A program made the position numbers and the translations under genes. From Paracoccus alkenifer (GTDB taxonomy: Bacteria; Pseudomonadota; Alphaproteobacteria; Rhodobacterales; Rhodobacteraceae), in assembly GCF_900108405.1 (NCBI RefSeq), contig NZ_FNXG01000008.1, forward strand, positions 1 to 50,773: a stretch of DNA of 50,773 nucleotides, in the 5' to 3' direction. Within the stretch, counting starts at the first letter, position 1. The number at the start of each line of letters is the position of its first letter. Of the stretch, positions 8,434 through 16,923 are shown in pieces. The notes beneath the pieces were generated by a model. It was not told where the DNA came from. It saw only the letters and a program-made list of their open reading frames with translations, and did not search any database.

Positions 8434-9405
8434 TCAGCCCTCCGGCGCCTGCTTGCGCCCGCGTAGATAATCCAGGTAGGGCGTCGGCCAGTGGGTCTCG
8501 AACTGCCCAGACCCGGCGATGCCGTCCAGCGTCGCGGCGCAGCCGGCCTCGGTGATAGTGATCGGATTCCGCTTGGAACTGGGAAAGCGGATTGCAGAAA
8601 ACGTCTCGAACCGCAGTTCCAGCGGCTGTTCCGCGCCATAGTCGATGCTCATCGTCGCGGCGTTCTGGATCATCTCGGCATCGTATTCGGTGTGGTCGCG
8701 GATCGCGGTGATCGGGCTGACCTTGCCGTCCCGGGCCACATAGCCGGCCACCCCGCGCTCACCGCCCGCGATCCAGATCCACCCGTTCATGGTGATGGCA
8801 CCGTCGGGGGTATAGGCCGCCAGCCATTTCCAATGCTGCGGCATCCCCCATTCGCGCAGGCCCCAGGAATGGTCGCGGTGCCCGATTCGTCCGTCAAGCG
8901 ACACCCGGCGCCCGTCGATCTCGAGCCAGCCCTGCAAAATTCCACTTTGCTCGATACGATTTGCGGCCATCCATCCGGGCAGGCCGTCGGCGTTGGCATG
9001 ATAGCTGAAAGGCTCGTGTAGTCCGGAAAAGTTGAAATCCAGTTTCAGCCGTGCACCCTCATAGGCGATTGTCGAGCGTTGGGCATGAATGTCCTGATGC
9101 AGCGTCAGGCCCGCAATGCTAACCGACGAAAAGTCACTGTCGTCGGGAACGGTGTCGGAATAAAAATCCACCACCTCGGGGGTGATGCCTTCGCCCCACA
9201 GGCAGACGTTGCAGCCGGCATTGCCGTCGTCGGTCGCGAAAAAATAGACCTGAAGGCAAAGCTTTTCGTCGGCCATGCTGACCTGCCAGAACAGCGAATC
9301 GCGCATTTGCCCCCCCGGAGCGGGTTGATGGCGCAGGTCGTCCTGGGGGCGCGCCAGCTTGGCAAGTTCGGGGTCCAGCTTGTGCAGGTAGCGGGCGTTG
9401 GGCAT
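8434..9405 (-). CDS. AttH/CrtC-like lipocalin-fold protein of unknown function
   Basis: This is a 323-residue protein without a signal peptide. Its most diagnostic segment is IGHRDHSWGLREWG (centre of the protein), followed by NGWIWIAGGERGVAGYV. This matches the RDHSWG motif of the family once annotated hydroxyneurosporene synthase-like (tandem lipocalin-like beta-barrels related to AttH and carotenoid 1,2-hydratase CrtC). Members occur in steroid and terpenoid degradation loci, but no general reaction is established. AAAGGATAGGCAGC precedes the ATG. It lies downstream of the porin gene, separated by a strong hairpin. A role in binding or hydrating a hydrophobic substrate is speculative. Confidence 0.65.
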   Translation of the reverse strand: MPNARYLHKLDPELAKLARPQDDLRHQPAPGGQMRDSLFWQVSMADEKLCLQVYFFATDDGNAGCNVCLWGEGITPEVVDFYSDTVPDDSDFSSVSIAGLTLHQDIHAQRSTIAYEGARLKLDFNFSGLHEPFSYHANADGLPGWMAANRIEQSGILQGWLEIDGRRVSLDGRIGHRDHSWGLREWGMPQHWKWLAAYTPDGAITMNGWIWIAGGERGVAGYVARDGKVSPITAIRDHTEYDAEMIQNAATMSIDYGAEQPLELRFETFSAIRFPSSKRNPITITEAGCAATLDGIAGSGQFETHWPTPYLDYLRGRKQAPEG

Positions 9406-9440
9406 GCTGCCTATCCTTTGTCGAGATCGGATTTCTGTCT

Positions 9441-9466
9441 GGGACGAGCCGGTTGCGGCTCGTCCC
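9441..9466 (-). terminator. strong hairpin after the porin gene
   Basis: A perfect 11-bp stem (GGGACGAGCCG / CGGCTCGTCCC) with a GTTG loop begins 12 bases beyond the porin stop codon. It lacks a T-run on the minus strand. It may terminate, or set the ratio of porin to the downstream gene by stabilising the 3' end. Confidence 0.5.
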
Positions 9467-9478
9467 TTTGGTCAGGAC

Positions 9479-10648
9479 TCAGAATTCAAAGGTCGCGCTC
9501 AGGTGCAGCCGGGTGTTGTCGACCGTCTGGCTGTTGAACTGCTTCCGCTTTTCCCAGATGACCTCACCGCCCAGTGCGACGTTGTCCATCAGGTTGTACT
9601 TGCCGCCGACATGCACCGACTGGAGCTTGCGGGTGTCGGTGACACGCTCACCAGCGAACGAGTCGTATTTCTGCGAGCCATATGCCGCAAGCACTGACAG
9701 GTCCGGGCGGACCTTGTGGCTGATGGCAAAGTTGTAACCATCCATCTCGACCGCATTGCCAGCAGCATCAACGTCGAAGAAGGTCTGCGTCGCCGGTGCG
9801 GTGACCTGCTGACCTGCCCCCCCGCTGAAGCCCATGATCGAGGAAATCCCCTCGCCACGCGTGTAGCTGGCCTGCAACAGCCCGCCTTCCCACGGCTTGA
9901 GCGTGGCACCGATATTCGCGCCCCAGCCGGTGACAGTGCCGGCGCCGTGATCGAGCTTGCGGTTGATATACGCGACGCGAATGCTGCCCATGTCCATCTT
10001 GTGGCTTGCTGCCAGGGCAAACGCGGGCCGATCAGCATAGGTCTTGTAGTCTTCTTCGATCGAGGCAGTGATGTTGCTGCCCGTGCCGAAATCCTGCGAA
10101 TAGCGGATCAGCGGCACACGGAAGCTGGCCGGACCCGCGGGGCCGTTGAAGTCCCAGACCGCCGGCGCTTCGTTCAGCACCGAAAACGTCGACCAGGTCT
10201 GACCCAGGGTCCAGTTGCCCAGTTGACCGTAGGCATGCCGGATCCGCAGGTTGTTGTTCGCCCCGAAGAAGTCAGCCTCGATGTTGAAGCGCAGCTTGCC
10301 GTAATCAGTATCCTGCTCGGCGCGGAAGCCGAAAAGCGTCTGATAGGCGTGGATTTTCTGGGCGTTGTCCTTTGCCGTGCTAGCAAGAATGCCCGTCAGC
10401 CCCCCGGTCGTCGGACCCAGGGCGTAGTTGTTGTCCATCACCGCATCGACCTTGACCTTGCCGTAAAAGGTCAGCTGCATGCCGTGGCGGTTCGTGATCT
10501 GCGTCGGCTCTTGCTCTTTCGCTTCGAGCGCCGCGATACGTGCTTCAAGCTGGGAAAGCGTTTCAGCCTGGGCGCTGGCAGCCAGCGACGAGGATGCGGC
10601 AATCAGACCCACCGCGATTGCGGTGGAGGGTCGGTAGTTTCCGAACAT
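9479..10648 (-). CDS. DcaP-like trimeric outer-membrane porin
   Basis: The protein is 389 residues. A signal peptide ends near SAQA, followed by a short coiled-coil (LSQLEARIAALEAKE) as in the DcaP family, then a beta-barrel domain starting MQLTFYGKVKVDAV. It ends with the outer-membrane C-terminal aromatic (FEF). DcaP-type porins pass dicarboxylates and other negatively charged organic acids, which fits this island. GGGAGGAACTG precedes the ATG at 10646-10648; the longer frame to 10723 is not needed. A palindrome copy lies 99 bases upstream. Confidence 0.85.
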   Translation of the reverse strand: MFGNYRPSTAIAVGLIAASSSLAASAQAETLSQLEARIAALEAKEQEPTQITNRHGMQLTFYGKVKVDAVMDNNYALGPTTGGLTGILASTAKDNAQKIHAYQTLFGFRAEQDTDYGKLRFNIEADFFGANNNLRIRHAYGQLGNWTLGQTWSTFSVLNEAPAVWDFNGPAGPASFRVPLIRYSQDFGTGSNITASIEEDYKTYADRPAFALAASHKMDMGSIRVAYINRKLDHGAGTVTGWGANIGATLKPWEGGLLQASYTRGEGISSIMGFSGGAGQQVTAPATQTFFDVDAAGNAVEMDGYNFAISHKVRPDLSVLAAYGSQKYDSFAGERVTDTRKLQSVHVGGKYNLMDNVALGGEVIWEKRKQFNSQTVDNTRLHLSATFEF

Positions 10649-10746
10649 CAGTTCCTCCCAAAATGTCGCGCACCGAGTTTCGGCGCACACGAGGACGTTA
10701 CATGCAAAGCTGATAGTAACCAAGCGACTTATATGCGGATGTCACG

Positions 10747-10760
10747 ATATGCTTGCATAA
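10747..10760. promoter_or_regulatory. shared palindrome before the porin gene
   Basis: ATATGCTTGCATAA is ATATGC-TT-GCATAT with one terminal mismatch. It lies between the porin start and the MaoC hydratase stop. A further ATATGC half-site is at 10731-10736. It suggests the porin has its own regulated promoter. Confidence 0.6.
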
Positions 10761-10875
10761 AAACCACTATCGCATTGATGGCGTGACATCCCGCTGGGGA
10801 AACAGGGCGCAGTCCGGTGCCTTCCGGGTGCACATCCTGGTTAACAGGGGTGCGGGAAACTGTGCCTCGACCGGA

Positions 10876-11772
10876 TCAAGTCGGGGCTGACTCCATCTCG
10901 TCCAGCGCCGGTGCAACTGCCGGCGCCAGTGCGGCGCGCCCACGATCCAGCACGATCACGTCGCGTTCGACCACCCGGGCGCGAAAGCGGACTTCGCCGG
11001 GGTCAGCGTCGAAAATCTCGGTCTCAATGGTTTCGCCTGGATAGACCGGCTGCGAGAACCGCAGCGAAAGATGTCGCAGGCGTCCCGGCTCGTTCGGGCA
11101 CAGGGCCGAAATCAGTGCCCGGCAGGCGATACCCATGGTGCACAGACCGTGCAGGATCGGCCGGTCGAATCCGGCCTGCCGTGCCACCTCGGGGCTGGCA
11201 TGCAGCGGGTTCAGGTCGCCGCTCAACCGATACAGCAGCGCCTGCTGCGGCAGAGTGGTGTGGCGCAGAACGCGGTCCGCGGGGCGTTGCGGCAGGGACG
11301 ACAAGGCGGGTTCGGGGGTGCCGAACATACCGCACCCGCCGTCGCCGCGCAGCAGGTAGGTGGAGCTTACCCGCGCGATAGGCTGGCCCGTAGCGTCGGC
11401 CAGATCCTTGCGCAGATATAGCCAAGCTCCCTTGTCTGCGCCCCGGTCGACGACACCGGTAACGCGATAATCCGCGCTGATCTCGCCCTCGGGGGGCAGG
11501 GGGCGCAGGATGTCGAACCGCTGCTCTGCGTGCAGCAGTTGGCGCCAGTTCATCTGGAATTCGGGCCGCTGCACCCAAAGTCCCGGATGTGCCAGGATAT
11601 TCACCATCGAAGGGACTGCGCGCAGATCCTGCTCATAGGTAAAGCGCAGCTCGTCCGCACTCACCGGGTCGCTGCCGTAGCCTAGTCCAAGTGCGTACAG
11701 GATGCTGTCTTTTTGAGAATAGCTCTGCCGGGTCCGATCGAAGCGGAAGCGGCGCAATGCGTCTATATCCAT
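10876..11772 (-). CDS. two-domain MaoC enoyl-CoA hydratase, paralogue 2
   Basis: The protein is 298 residues from the ATG at 11770-11772 (MDIDALRRFRF); the frame runs further upstream but would overlap the kinase gene. It has the same architecture as the proteins at 3428 and 42271: an N-terminal hot-dog with ILYALGLGYGSDP and a C-terminal hot-dog with a complete hydratase-2 motif LSGDLNPLHASPEVA and RPILHGL. This is the only one of the three with the canonical catalytic Asp-Asn-His set. It follows the APH-type kinase gene by 10 bases, so the two are in one transcript. Confidence 0.9.
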   Translation of the reverse strand: MDIDALRRFRFDRTRQSYSQKDSILYALGLGYGSDPVSADELRFTYEQDLRAVPSMVNILAHPGLWVQRPEFQMNWRQLLHAEQRFDILRPLPPEGEISADYRVTGVVDRGADKGAWLYLRKDLADATGQPIARVSSTYLLRGDGGCGMFGTPEPALSSLPQRPADRVLRHTTLPQQALLYRLSGDLNPLHASPEVARQAGFDRPILHGLCTMGIACRALISALCPNEPGRLRHLSLRFSQPVYPGETIETEIFDADPGEVRFRARVVERDVIVLDRGRAALAPAVAPALDEMESAPT

Positions 11773-11782
11773 TCGTTTCTCG

Positions 11783-12790
11783 TCAATTGTTCCGACGTGC
11801 CAGATGGTCGGCGCTGGCCCCAAGAAAGCCGCGGCAATGCGCGTCAGTGTCGTAATAACGATCCTCGCCACGTTGCCGCGACAGCACATAGAAAACGGCC
11901 GTTTTCCAGGCAACAAAAGCGGCGAACCATTCCAGATCTGCTAGCACCCGGCCGGTGCGGGCGGTGTAACGGTCGAGCAGCTCGGCAATCGGCGGAAAAT
12001 CGGCCTGATAAAGCGCCCGGCCCAGATCCTGCAAGGGTGTGCGAGTAATTCCCGGCGCAGGATAGGCAATCATGAAATAGCCCAGATCCAGACGCGGATC
12101 GCCGGTAGTGCTGAGTTCCCAATCCAGCACGGTTGCCAGACGGGGCGGCAGGTCTGGCGTCCACATCAGATTGCCCAACCGGAAATCGCTGTGGACAATG
12201 CATTGCCGGGCCGCATCAGGCACCCGATCGTCCAGCCGGTCCGCCATGGCACGCAAGGCTTGACCCTCCTGTCCGTCAAGCCCGTCGATCAAGCCGCGTA
12301 TCATGGCGAAATGCGACCGGTTTGCCTGGGGATCGTTCAGCGGACGCGATGTGACCAGAGCTGCGTCGAGGCCGTGCAGATCGGCCAGCGCATCGATCAT
12401 CGCGTGGGCCATGCCGTTTGGGTCTTGCCGCAGCGGCTCGGGCAGGTCGCCGGACACTACGATGCCGGAAACATGCTGCATCACATACAGTGGCACGTCC
12501 AGCGCCTCGCCGGCCTCGGCCATCGCAAGCACTTGCGGCGCAAGTGCACCCGCCGTGTTGAGCTTGGTGATATGGCGCGCCTCCCGCAGCACATCTGGCG
12601 CATTCTTCCGAATGACTGGCTGGTGACGCAGGATCAGTCGCGAATCGCCCAACTCGACCAGAGAGGTGATGTTGGAATGCCCGTCGCCGATGATCTTCAC
12701 CACCGGCTGGCTGTCATGGGGCACCAGCTTGCGGGTCTTGAGCCACGCGAGCATGCGCTCACGTTCGGGTTCGGTCCAGCTCCACTCCAT
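11783..12790 (-). CDS. APH-family acyl-CoA kinase-like protein (ACAD10/LvaA type), copy 1
   Basis: This 335-residue protein has the aminoglycoside-phosphotransferase fold: catalytic loop HSDFRLGN (about residue 213) and metal-binding VLDWELSTTGDP. Proteins of this subgroup include the kinase domains of ACAD10/11 and the bacterial LvaA, which phosphorylate the 4-hydroxyl of hydroxyacyl-CoAs so that phosphate can be eliminated. Antibiotic resistance is unlikely in this setting. The start is ATG 12788-12790 (MEWSWTEPERERM). It is divergent from the HMGS-DUF35 gene across a gap holding two palindromes, and co-transcribed with the MaoC hydratase downstream. A second copy is at 35500. Confidence 0.82.
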   Translation of the reverse strand: MEWSWTEPERERMLAWLKTRKLVPHDSQPVVKIIGDGHSNITSLVELGDSRLILRHQPVIRKNAPDVLREARHITKLNTAGALAPQVLAMAEAGEALDVPLYVMQHVSGIVVSGDLPEPLRQDPNGMAHAMIDALADLHGLDAALVTSRPLNDPQANRSHFAMIRGLIDGLDGQEGQALRAMADRLDDRVPDAARQCIVHSDFRLGNLMWTPDLPPRLATVLDWELSTTGDPRLDLGYFMIAYPAPGITRTPLQDLGRALYQADFPPIAELLDRYTARTGRVLADLEWFAAFVAWKTAVFYVLSRQRGEDRYYDTDAHCRGFLGASADHLARRNN

Positions 12791-12850
12791 CTTTGTGTCC
12801 TGTCTGCAGGTTATGTGCGCGGCAGGTGGGCCGGCCGGGGTTTTGACTGC

Positions 12851-12868
12851 TTGCATATTATGATGCAA
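12851..12868. promoter_or_regulatory. shared palindrome in the kinase/HMGS-DUF35 divergent promoter, site A
   Basis: TTGCAT-N6-ATGCAA is a perfect 6-bp inverted repeat 61 bases upstream of the kinase start. Inside it, GCATAT-T-ATGATGC resembles the main palindrome. Confidence 0.55.
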
Positions 12869-12904
12869 AGAACATAGTTCAAGCCAATTGTTATGCTTGT
12901 GTAT

Positions 12905-12924
12905 AGTATGCGATAGTGCATACT
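12905..12924. promoter_or_regulatory. palindrome in the same divergent promoter, site B
   Basis: AGTATGC-GATAGT-GCATACT is a perfect 7-bp inverted repeat with a 6-base spacer. It ends 23 bases before the HMGS-DUF35 start and about 10 bases before its GGAGG ribosome site. This would place a bound repressor over the transcription start. Confidence 0.6.
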
Positions 12925-12947
12925 CCCCCTGCATCTGAGGAGGCAGC

Positions 12948-14390
12948 ATGGCCAACAGATCTATCCAAAGCACCGGCGCTTACCTGCCATTGCTGCGATT
13001 CGAGCGAAAGTCCGCGCGTGCTGAACTGAGTTGGGCGGGGCTGGGCGGCAACGGCCGGGGTCGACGCGCAGTGGCAGGCTGGGACGAGGATGCCCTGACG
13101 CAGGCGGTCGAAGCTGCCCGAGAGGCGGCTTTGCCCGTGGGCGAGGCGATTGCGAGGGTGGTTTTCGCTTCGACATCCTCGGCCTTCTCGGACCGTTCTC
13201 AATCCGTCCTGTTGTCCCAGGCGCTTAACCTTCCTCGCGATGTCGAAACCGTCGATCTGGCAAATTGCCGCCGTTCCGCCGTGTCCGCCCTGCTGCACGC
13301 CCTGCGCGGTGCAGAAGGGGCCGAACTGATCGTGGCCGGAGAAAAACGTGCCACCCAGCCGGGCAGTGCCGCGAACCTGACTTGGGGTGACGGGGCAGGG
13401 GCGGTCGTCGTGAGCAACGGCCCCGGCGTTGCGCGGCTGCTTGGGGCGGGTCGGGTCAACCTTGATCTGTTGGACAGCTATACTTCGGTCGCGCGCGGAT
13501 TTCCTTATCTCGCCGAGGATCGGTTTGTCCGTGACGTCATGCTGTCCGAAGCCCTGATTCCAGCCGCACAGGCCGCGTTGGCGGACGCTGGCTTGCAGGC
13601 TAGTGATGTGGTGCTGGCCGTGGTGCCAGAGCCGGTGTCGGGGCTATATGCCGCCGCTGCCCGAAAGCTGGGCCTGACCGCACCGAACATGATCGAGCGG
13701 CTGGGGGCCGAAGCGGGTGAGCTTGGCGCCGCCGCCCCGCTTTTCGGACTGGCGATGGCGCTGGAGCAGGCCGAGCCGGGGCAGATCGTTCTGCTGGCGG
13801 GTTGTGGCAATGGCTGTGACGTGTTGCTGCTTGAGGTGACGGGCAAGACCCGGCGCCGCCCTGCGCATCAGGCGCTGGACGAAGGCGCACCGCTGACCAA
13901 TTATTCCCGCCTGCTGTCCCTGACCGGCGGCATCCAGCTTGACTGGGGACCGCGCGCCGAGGTGAACCAGAAGGTCTCGGCCAGCGTGCTGGTGCGTCAC
14001 GGGCGCGAGATGCACGGCTTTATCGGCGGTCGCGATCAGGGCGGCAACGTGCAGTTCCCCAAGACTCCGTTTCCGGTCAATCCGGCGCTGTCCGAGCCCG
14101 GCCGCTACGAAGATGTCATCCTGCGTGACGAGCCTGCGCGCGTGGTTTCGATCACCGCGGACCGCCTGAATTTTACCCCTGACCCGCCGTTTTATTTCGG
14201 GCTTGTGCAGTTCGAGAACGGCGCCCGCGTGGTGATGGAGCATTGCGACGCCAAGGGCGTGGCCCCAGAGGTCGGTGCGCCTGTGCGGATGCGGTTCCGC
14301 ATCAAGGCCATCGACCGGCAACGGCAGTTCCGCAGCTATTTCTGGAAGGCTGCGCCGCTGGAGCGGCCGCAGCTTGCAGCAAAGGAGTAA
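12948..14390 (+). CDS. HMG-CoA-synthase-like/DUF35 fusion protein
   Basis: This 480-residue protein has two parts. Residues 1 to about 290 are a thiolase-fold HMG-CoA-synthase/KAS-III-like domain with a candidate nucleophile Cys107 in VDLANCRRS. From about 305 it is a DUF35 OB-fold domain. Two features are unusual. The HMGS catalytic Glu motif (TES) reads TSS, and the catalytic-His region reads VVPEPVSG instead of the expected HQP. The DUF35 zinc-ribbon cysteines are also missing (HGFIGGRDQGGN). In archaea HMGS, thiolase and DUF35 form one complex; here the thiolase gene starts 5 bases downstream. It probably channels or cleaves a 3-oxoacyl-CoA with that thiolase rather than making HMG-CoA. 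GGAGG precedes the ATG. Confidence 0.82.
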   Translation: MANRSIQSTGAYLPLLRFERKSARAELSWAGLGGNGRGRRAVAGWDEDALTQAVEAAREAALPVGEAIARVVFASTSSAFSDRSQSVLLSQALNLPRDVETVDLANCRRSAVSALLHALRGAEGAELIVAGEKRATQPGSAANLTWGDGAGAVVVSNGPGVARLLGAGRVNLDLLDSYTSVARGFPYLAEDRFVRDVMLSEALIPAAQAALADAGLQASDVVLAVVPEPVSGLYAAAARKLGLTAPNMIERLGAEAGELGAAAPLFGLAMALEQAEPGQIVLLAGCGNGCDVLLLEVTGKTRRRPAHQALDEGAPLTNYSRLLSLTGGIQLDWGPRAEVNQKVSASVLVRHGREMHGFIGGRDQGGNVQFPKTPFPVNPALSEPGRYEDVILRDEPARVVSITADRLNFTPDPPFYFGLVQFENGARVVMEHCDAKGVAPEVGAPVRMRFRIKAIDRQRQFRSYFWKAAPLERPQLAAKE

Positions 14391-14394
14391 ACCC

Positions 14395-15588
14395 ATGGCG
14401 CAAGGTATCCGCGACAAGGCCGTCATCCTCGGCATGGGCTGCACCCGTTTTGGCGAGCGGTGGGACATGAGCTCGGACATGCTGATGGCCGAGGCCTTCG
14501 GCGAGGCGCTGGCCGACGCTGGCATCAGCCGCGACCAGATCGGCGCGGCCTGGCTTGGCTCGGCGCTGGACGACGTGAACGTCGGCAACTCGGCCATTCC
14601 GCTGGCCACGGCGCTGCGGCTGCCGTCAATGCCGGTCACCCGTGTGGAAAACATGTGCGCGACCGGGACCGAGGCGCTGCGGGCCGCGACCTATGCCGTG
14701 GCCTCGGGGGCGGTGGACATCGCGCTGGCGCTGGGCGCCGAAAAACTGAAGGATACTGGCTTTGGCGGCCTGCCGATCCGCACCAAGGGCTCGGTCAACG
14801 ACCTGTGGATGCCCTATGGCTCGGCGCCCGGAACCTTTGCGCAGCTGGCCGGTGCCTATGCGGCGCGCTATGGCATCGACGCCGTCGATCTCAAGCGGGC
14901 GATGGCGCATGTGTCGTGGAAATCGCACCAGAACGGGGTTCATGCCGAAAAGGCGCATCTGCGCAAGGCGGTTTCGATGGAAACCATCCTGAACGCCCCG
15001 ATGATTGCCGACCCGCTGGGGCTTTACGATTGCAGTGGCGTTTCCGACGGCGCGGCGGCCGCGATCATCTGCACGCCCGAAATCGCCCGCAGCCTGTCCA
15101 GGGACGCGCTGGTCTCGGTCAAGTCGGTGCAGGTTTGCGCCTCGAACGGGTGGGAAATGCAGTATGGCGAATGGGACGGCTCTTATGTGCGCAACACCAG
15201 GATCGCTTCGGGCCGCGCCTATGAGGAAGCCGGGATCACCGCCGCCGATCTCGGCCTGACCGAGGTCCATGACTGTTTCTCGATCACCGAGTTGGTGACG
15301 ATGGAGGATCTGGGCCTGTCGCAGGATGGCCGCGCGGTGTTCGACGTGCTGGATGGCGCCTTTGACGCGGACGGGCGGGTGCCCTGTCAGACCGACGGCG
15401 GGCTCAAATGCTTTGGCCATCCTATCGGAGCCTCGGGGCTGCGCATGGCCTACGAGGTCTACACCCAGCTGAAGGGCCGCGCCGGTGTGCGCCAGCTGAA
15501 GAACATCGACTTTGGCCTGGCGCACAACCTGGGCGGCCAGCCGTCGAATTCGGTCGCGGCGGTGTCGGTGCTGGGCCGGCTCGAATAA
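14395..15588 (+). CDS. SCP2-type thiolase / acyl-CoA C-acetyltransferase
   Basis: The 397-residue thiolase has nucleophile Cys88 in [12 protein letters not shown], the HDCF motif ([11 protein letters not shown]) of SCP2-type enzymes and the C-terminal [21 protein letters not shown], overlapping the end of the previous gene, precedes ATG 14395. Thiolases of this group work with a DUF35 partner (BbsA/BbsB, ChsH2-Ltp2, archaeal acetoacetyl-CoA thiolase). The upstream fusion protein supplies DUF35 here. The expected reaction is CoA-dependent cleavage of a 3-oxoacyl-CoA, or an aldolase reaction as in the Ltp2 subgroup. All classical thiolase residues are present, so cleavage is favoured. Confidence 0.9.
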   Translation: MAQGIRDKAVILGMGCTRFGERWDMSSDMLMAEAFGEALADAGISRDQIGAAWLGSALDDVNVGNSAIPLATALRLPSMPVTRVENMCATGTEALRAATYAVASGAVDIALALGAEKLKDTGFGGLPIRTKGSVNDLWMPYGSAPGTFAQLAGAYAARYGIDAVDLKRAMAHVSWKSHQNGVHAEKAHLRKAVSMETILNAPMIADPLGLYDCSGVSDGAAAAIICTPEIARSLSRDALVSVKSVQVCASNGWEMQYGEWDGSYVRNTRIASGRAYEEAGITAADLGLTEVHDCFSITELVTMEDLGLSQDGRAVFDVLDGAFDADGRVPCQTDGGLKCFGHPIGASGLRMAYEVYTQLKGRAGVRQLKNIDFGLAHNLGGQPSNSVAAVSVLGRLE

Positions 15589-15602
15589 CAAGGGGAAAGC
15601 GC

Positions 15603-16055
15603 ATGGCTGGGAAGTATTACGAAGAGCTCGAGGTCGGCCACGTCATTCATCATGACGTGCGCCGCACGGTCACCGATTGGGACAACATGCAGTTCTCGAC
15701 GATGACCATGAACCCCGCGGCAATCCATATCGACCACGAATATTGCAAGACCACCGAGTTCGGCCGGCCGCTGGTCAACAGCGTCTTTACGCTGGGGCTG
15801 GTGGTGGGGCTTTCGGTCGGTGAAACGACGCTGGGCACCACCGTCGGCAACCTGGGCTGGGAAGAGGTCAGATTTCCTAAGCCGGTCTTTGCAGGCGACA
15901 CCATCCGCGCCGAAACCGAGGTGCTGGCCAAGCGGGAATCGAAGTCGCGCCCGACGCAGGGCATCGTCACCTTCCTGCATCGCGGCCTGAACCAGCGCGA
16001 CGAGGTGGTCTGTGAATGCAAGCGTCTGGCCCTGATGATGAAGCGCCCGGCATGA
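15603..16055 (+). CDS. MaoC hydratase of the itaconyl/mesaconyl-CoA hydratase type
   Basis: This 150-residue single hot-dog protein starts at ATG 15603 ([15 protein letters not shown]); the longer frame from 15408 is an artefact overlapping the thiolase. The active-site segment [16 protein letters not shown] with [14 protein letters not shown] resembles itaconyl-CoA and mesaconyl-CoA hydratases, in which TMN replaces the usual GDxN. Its stop overlaps the start of a CitE-type lyase (ATGA). The itaconate pathway uses the same enzyme pair (itaconyl-CoA hydratase plus citramalyl-CoA lyase), so this protein probably hydrates a methyl- or methylene-branched unsaturated acyl-CoA. Confidence 0.88.
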   Translation: MAGKYYEELEVGHVIHHDVRRTVTDWDNMQFSTMTMNPAAIHIDHEYCKTTEFGRPLVNSVFTLGLVVGLSVGETTLGTTVGNLGWEEVRFPKPVFAGDTIRAETEVLAKRESKSRPTQGIVTFLHRGLNQRDEVVCECKRLALMMKRPA

Positions 16056-16921
16056 AGCTGACATCGCTGCTGTTCGTCCCCGCCGACAGCGAAAAAAAAT
16101 ACCGCAAGGCGCGCGAGACCGGGGCCGACGGGCTGATCCTCGATCTCGAGGACAGCGTGGCGCCCCCCAACAAGGATACCGCCCGCGCCATGGTCGCGGG
16201 CTGGCTGGACGAAGCCTCGGACGGCCCGGCGCTGTGGGTCCGCGTGAATGCGCTGGACACCGGGCTGACGCTGGCCGATCTGGCGGCAGTGGTGCGGCCG
16301 GGGCTGGCGGGGGTGATCCTGCCCAAGGCCAACGGCGGGCAGGATGTGGCGCAGGTGGGCCATTATCTGGATGCGCTGGAAGCCCGCGCCGGTCTGCCGG
16401 CGGGCGGCATCCGCATCATCGTGGTGGCGACGGAAACCGCGCAGGCGATGTTCAACCTTGGTTCCTACGCGCCCGCGCATCCGCGGCTGGCGGCCCTGAC
16501 CTGGGGGGCCGAGGATCTGTCGGCGGTGGTCGGTTCCACCTCGAACAAGGGGACGGACGGCGACTGGTCGCAGCCCTACCAACTGGCCCGCAGCCTGTGC
16601 CTGATGGCGGCGGCGGCGGCCGAGGTGCCGGCGCTGGATACGCTTTACGCTGATTTCCGCAACGAAGCCGGGCTGCTCGAATCCTGCGGGGTATCGCGGC
16701 GCGACGGCTTTGCCGGGCGGCTGGCCATCCACCCGGCGCAGGTGGGCCCGATCAATCGCGCCTTTGCCCCGTCGGCCGAGGATCTGGCGCTGGCGGCCCG
16801 CATCGTCGCGGCCTTTGATGCGGACCCCGGGCTGGGGACGATCGGCATCGACGGCAAGATGTACGACATTCCCCATCTGAAACAGGCGCGGCGGACCCTC
16901 GCCAGTGTGCAGGAAGGATAA
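16052..16921 (+). CDS. CitE-type beta-hydroxyacyl-CoA lyase (citramalyl/malyl-CoA lyase-like)
   Basis: This 289-residue HpcH/HpaI-family TIM barrel has [15 protein letters not shown] at the N-terminus, DLEDSVAP, the magnesium-binding Glu in ATETAQAM and the Asp in [10 protein letters not shown], and LAIHPAQV near the end. It cleaves a 3-hydroxyacyl-CoA (malyl-, methylmalyl- or citramalyl-like) into acetyl- or propionyl-CoA and an oxo acid. The start ATG 16052 overlaps the stop of the hydratase gene, and the next gene begins 2 bases after its stop, so it is tightly coupled in the operon. The exact substrate cannot be read from sequence. Confidence 0.88.
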   Translation: MKLTSLLFVPADSEKKYRKARETGADGLILDLEDSVAPPNKDTARAMVAGWLDEASDGPALWVRVNALDTGLTLADLAAVVRPGLAGVILPKANGGQDVAQVGHYLDALEARAGLPAGGIRIIVVATETAQAMFNLGSYAPAHPRLAALTWGAEDLSAVVGSTSNKGTDGDWSQPYQLARSLCLMAAAAAEVPALDTLYADFRNEAGLLESCGVSRRDGFAGRLAIHPAQVGPINRAFAPSAEDLALAARIVAAFDADPGLGTIGIDGKMYDIPHLKQARRTLASVQEG

Positions 16922-16923
16922 CC

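Noticed and set aside
11783..12790. aminoglycoside resistance gene
   Set aside because: The APH fold is present, but context and similarity to ACAD10/LvaA kinases favour acyl-CoA metabolism.
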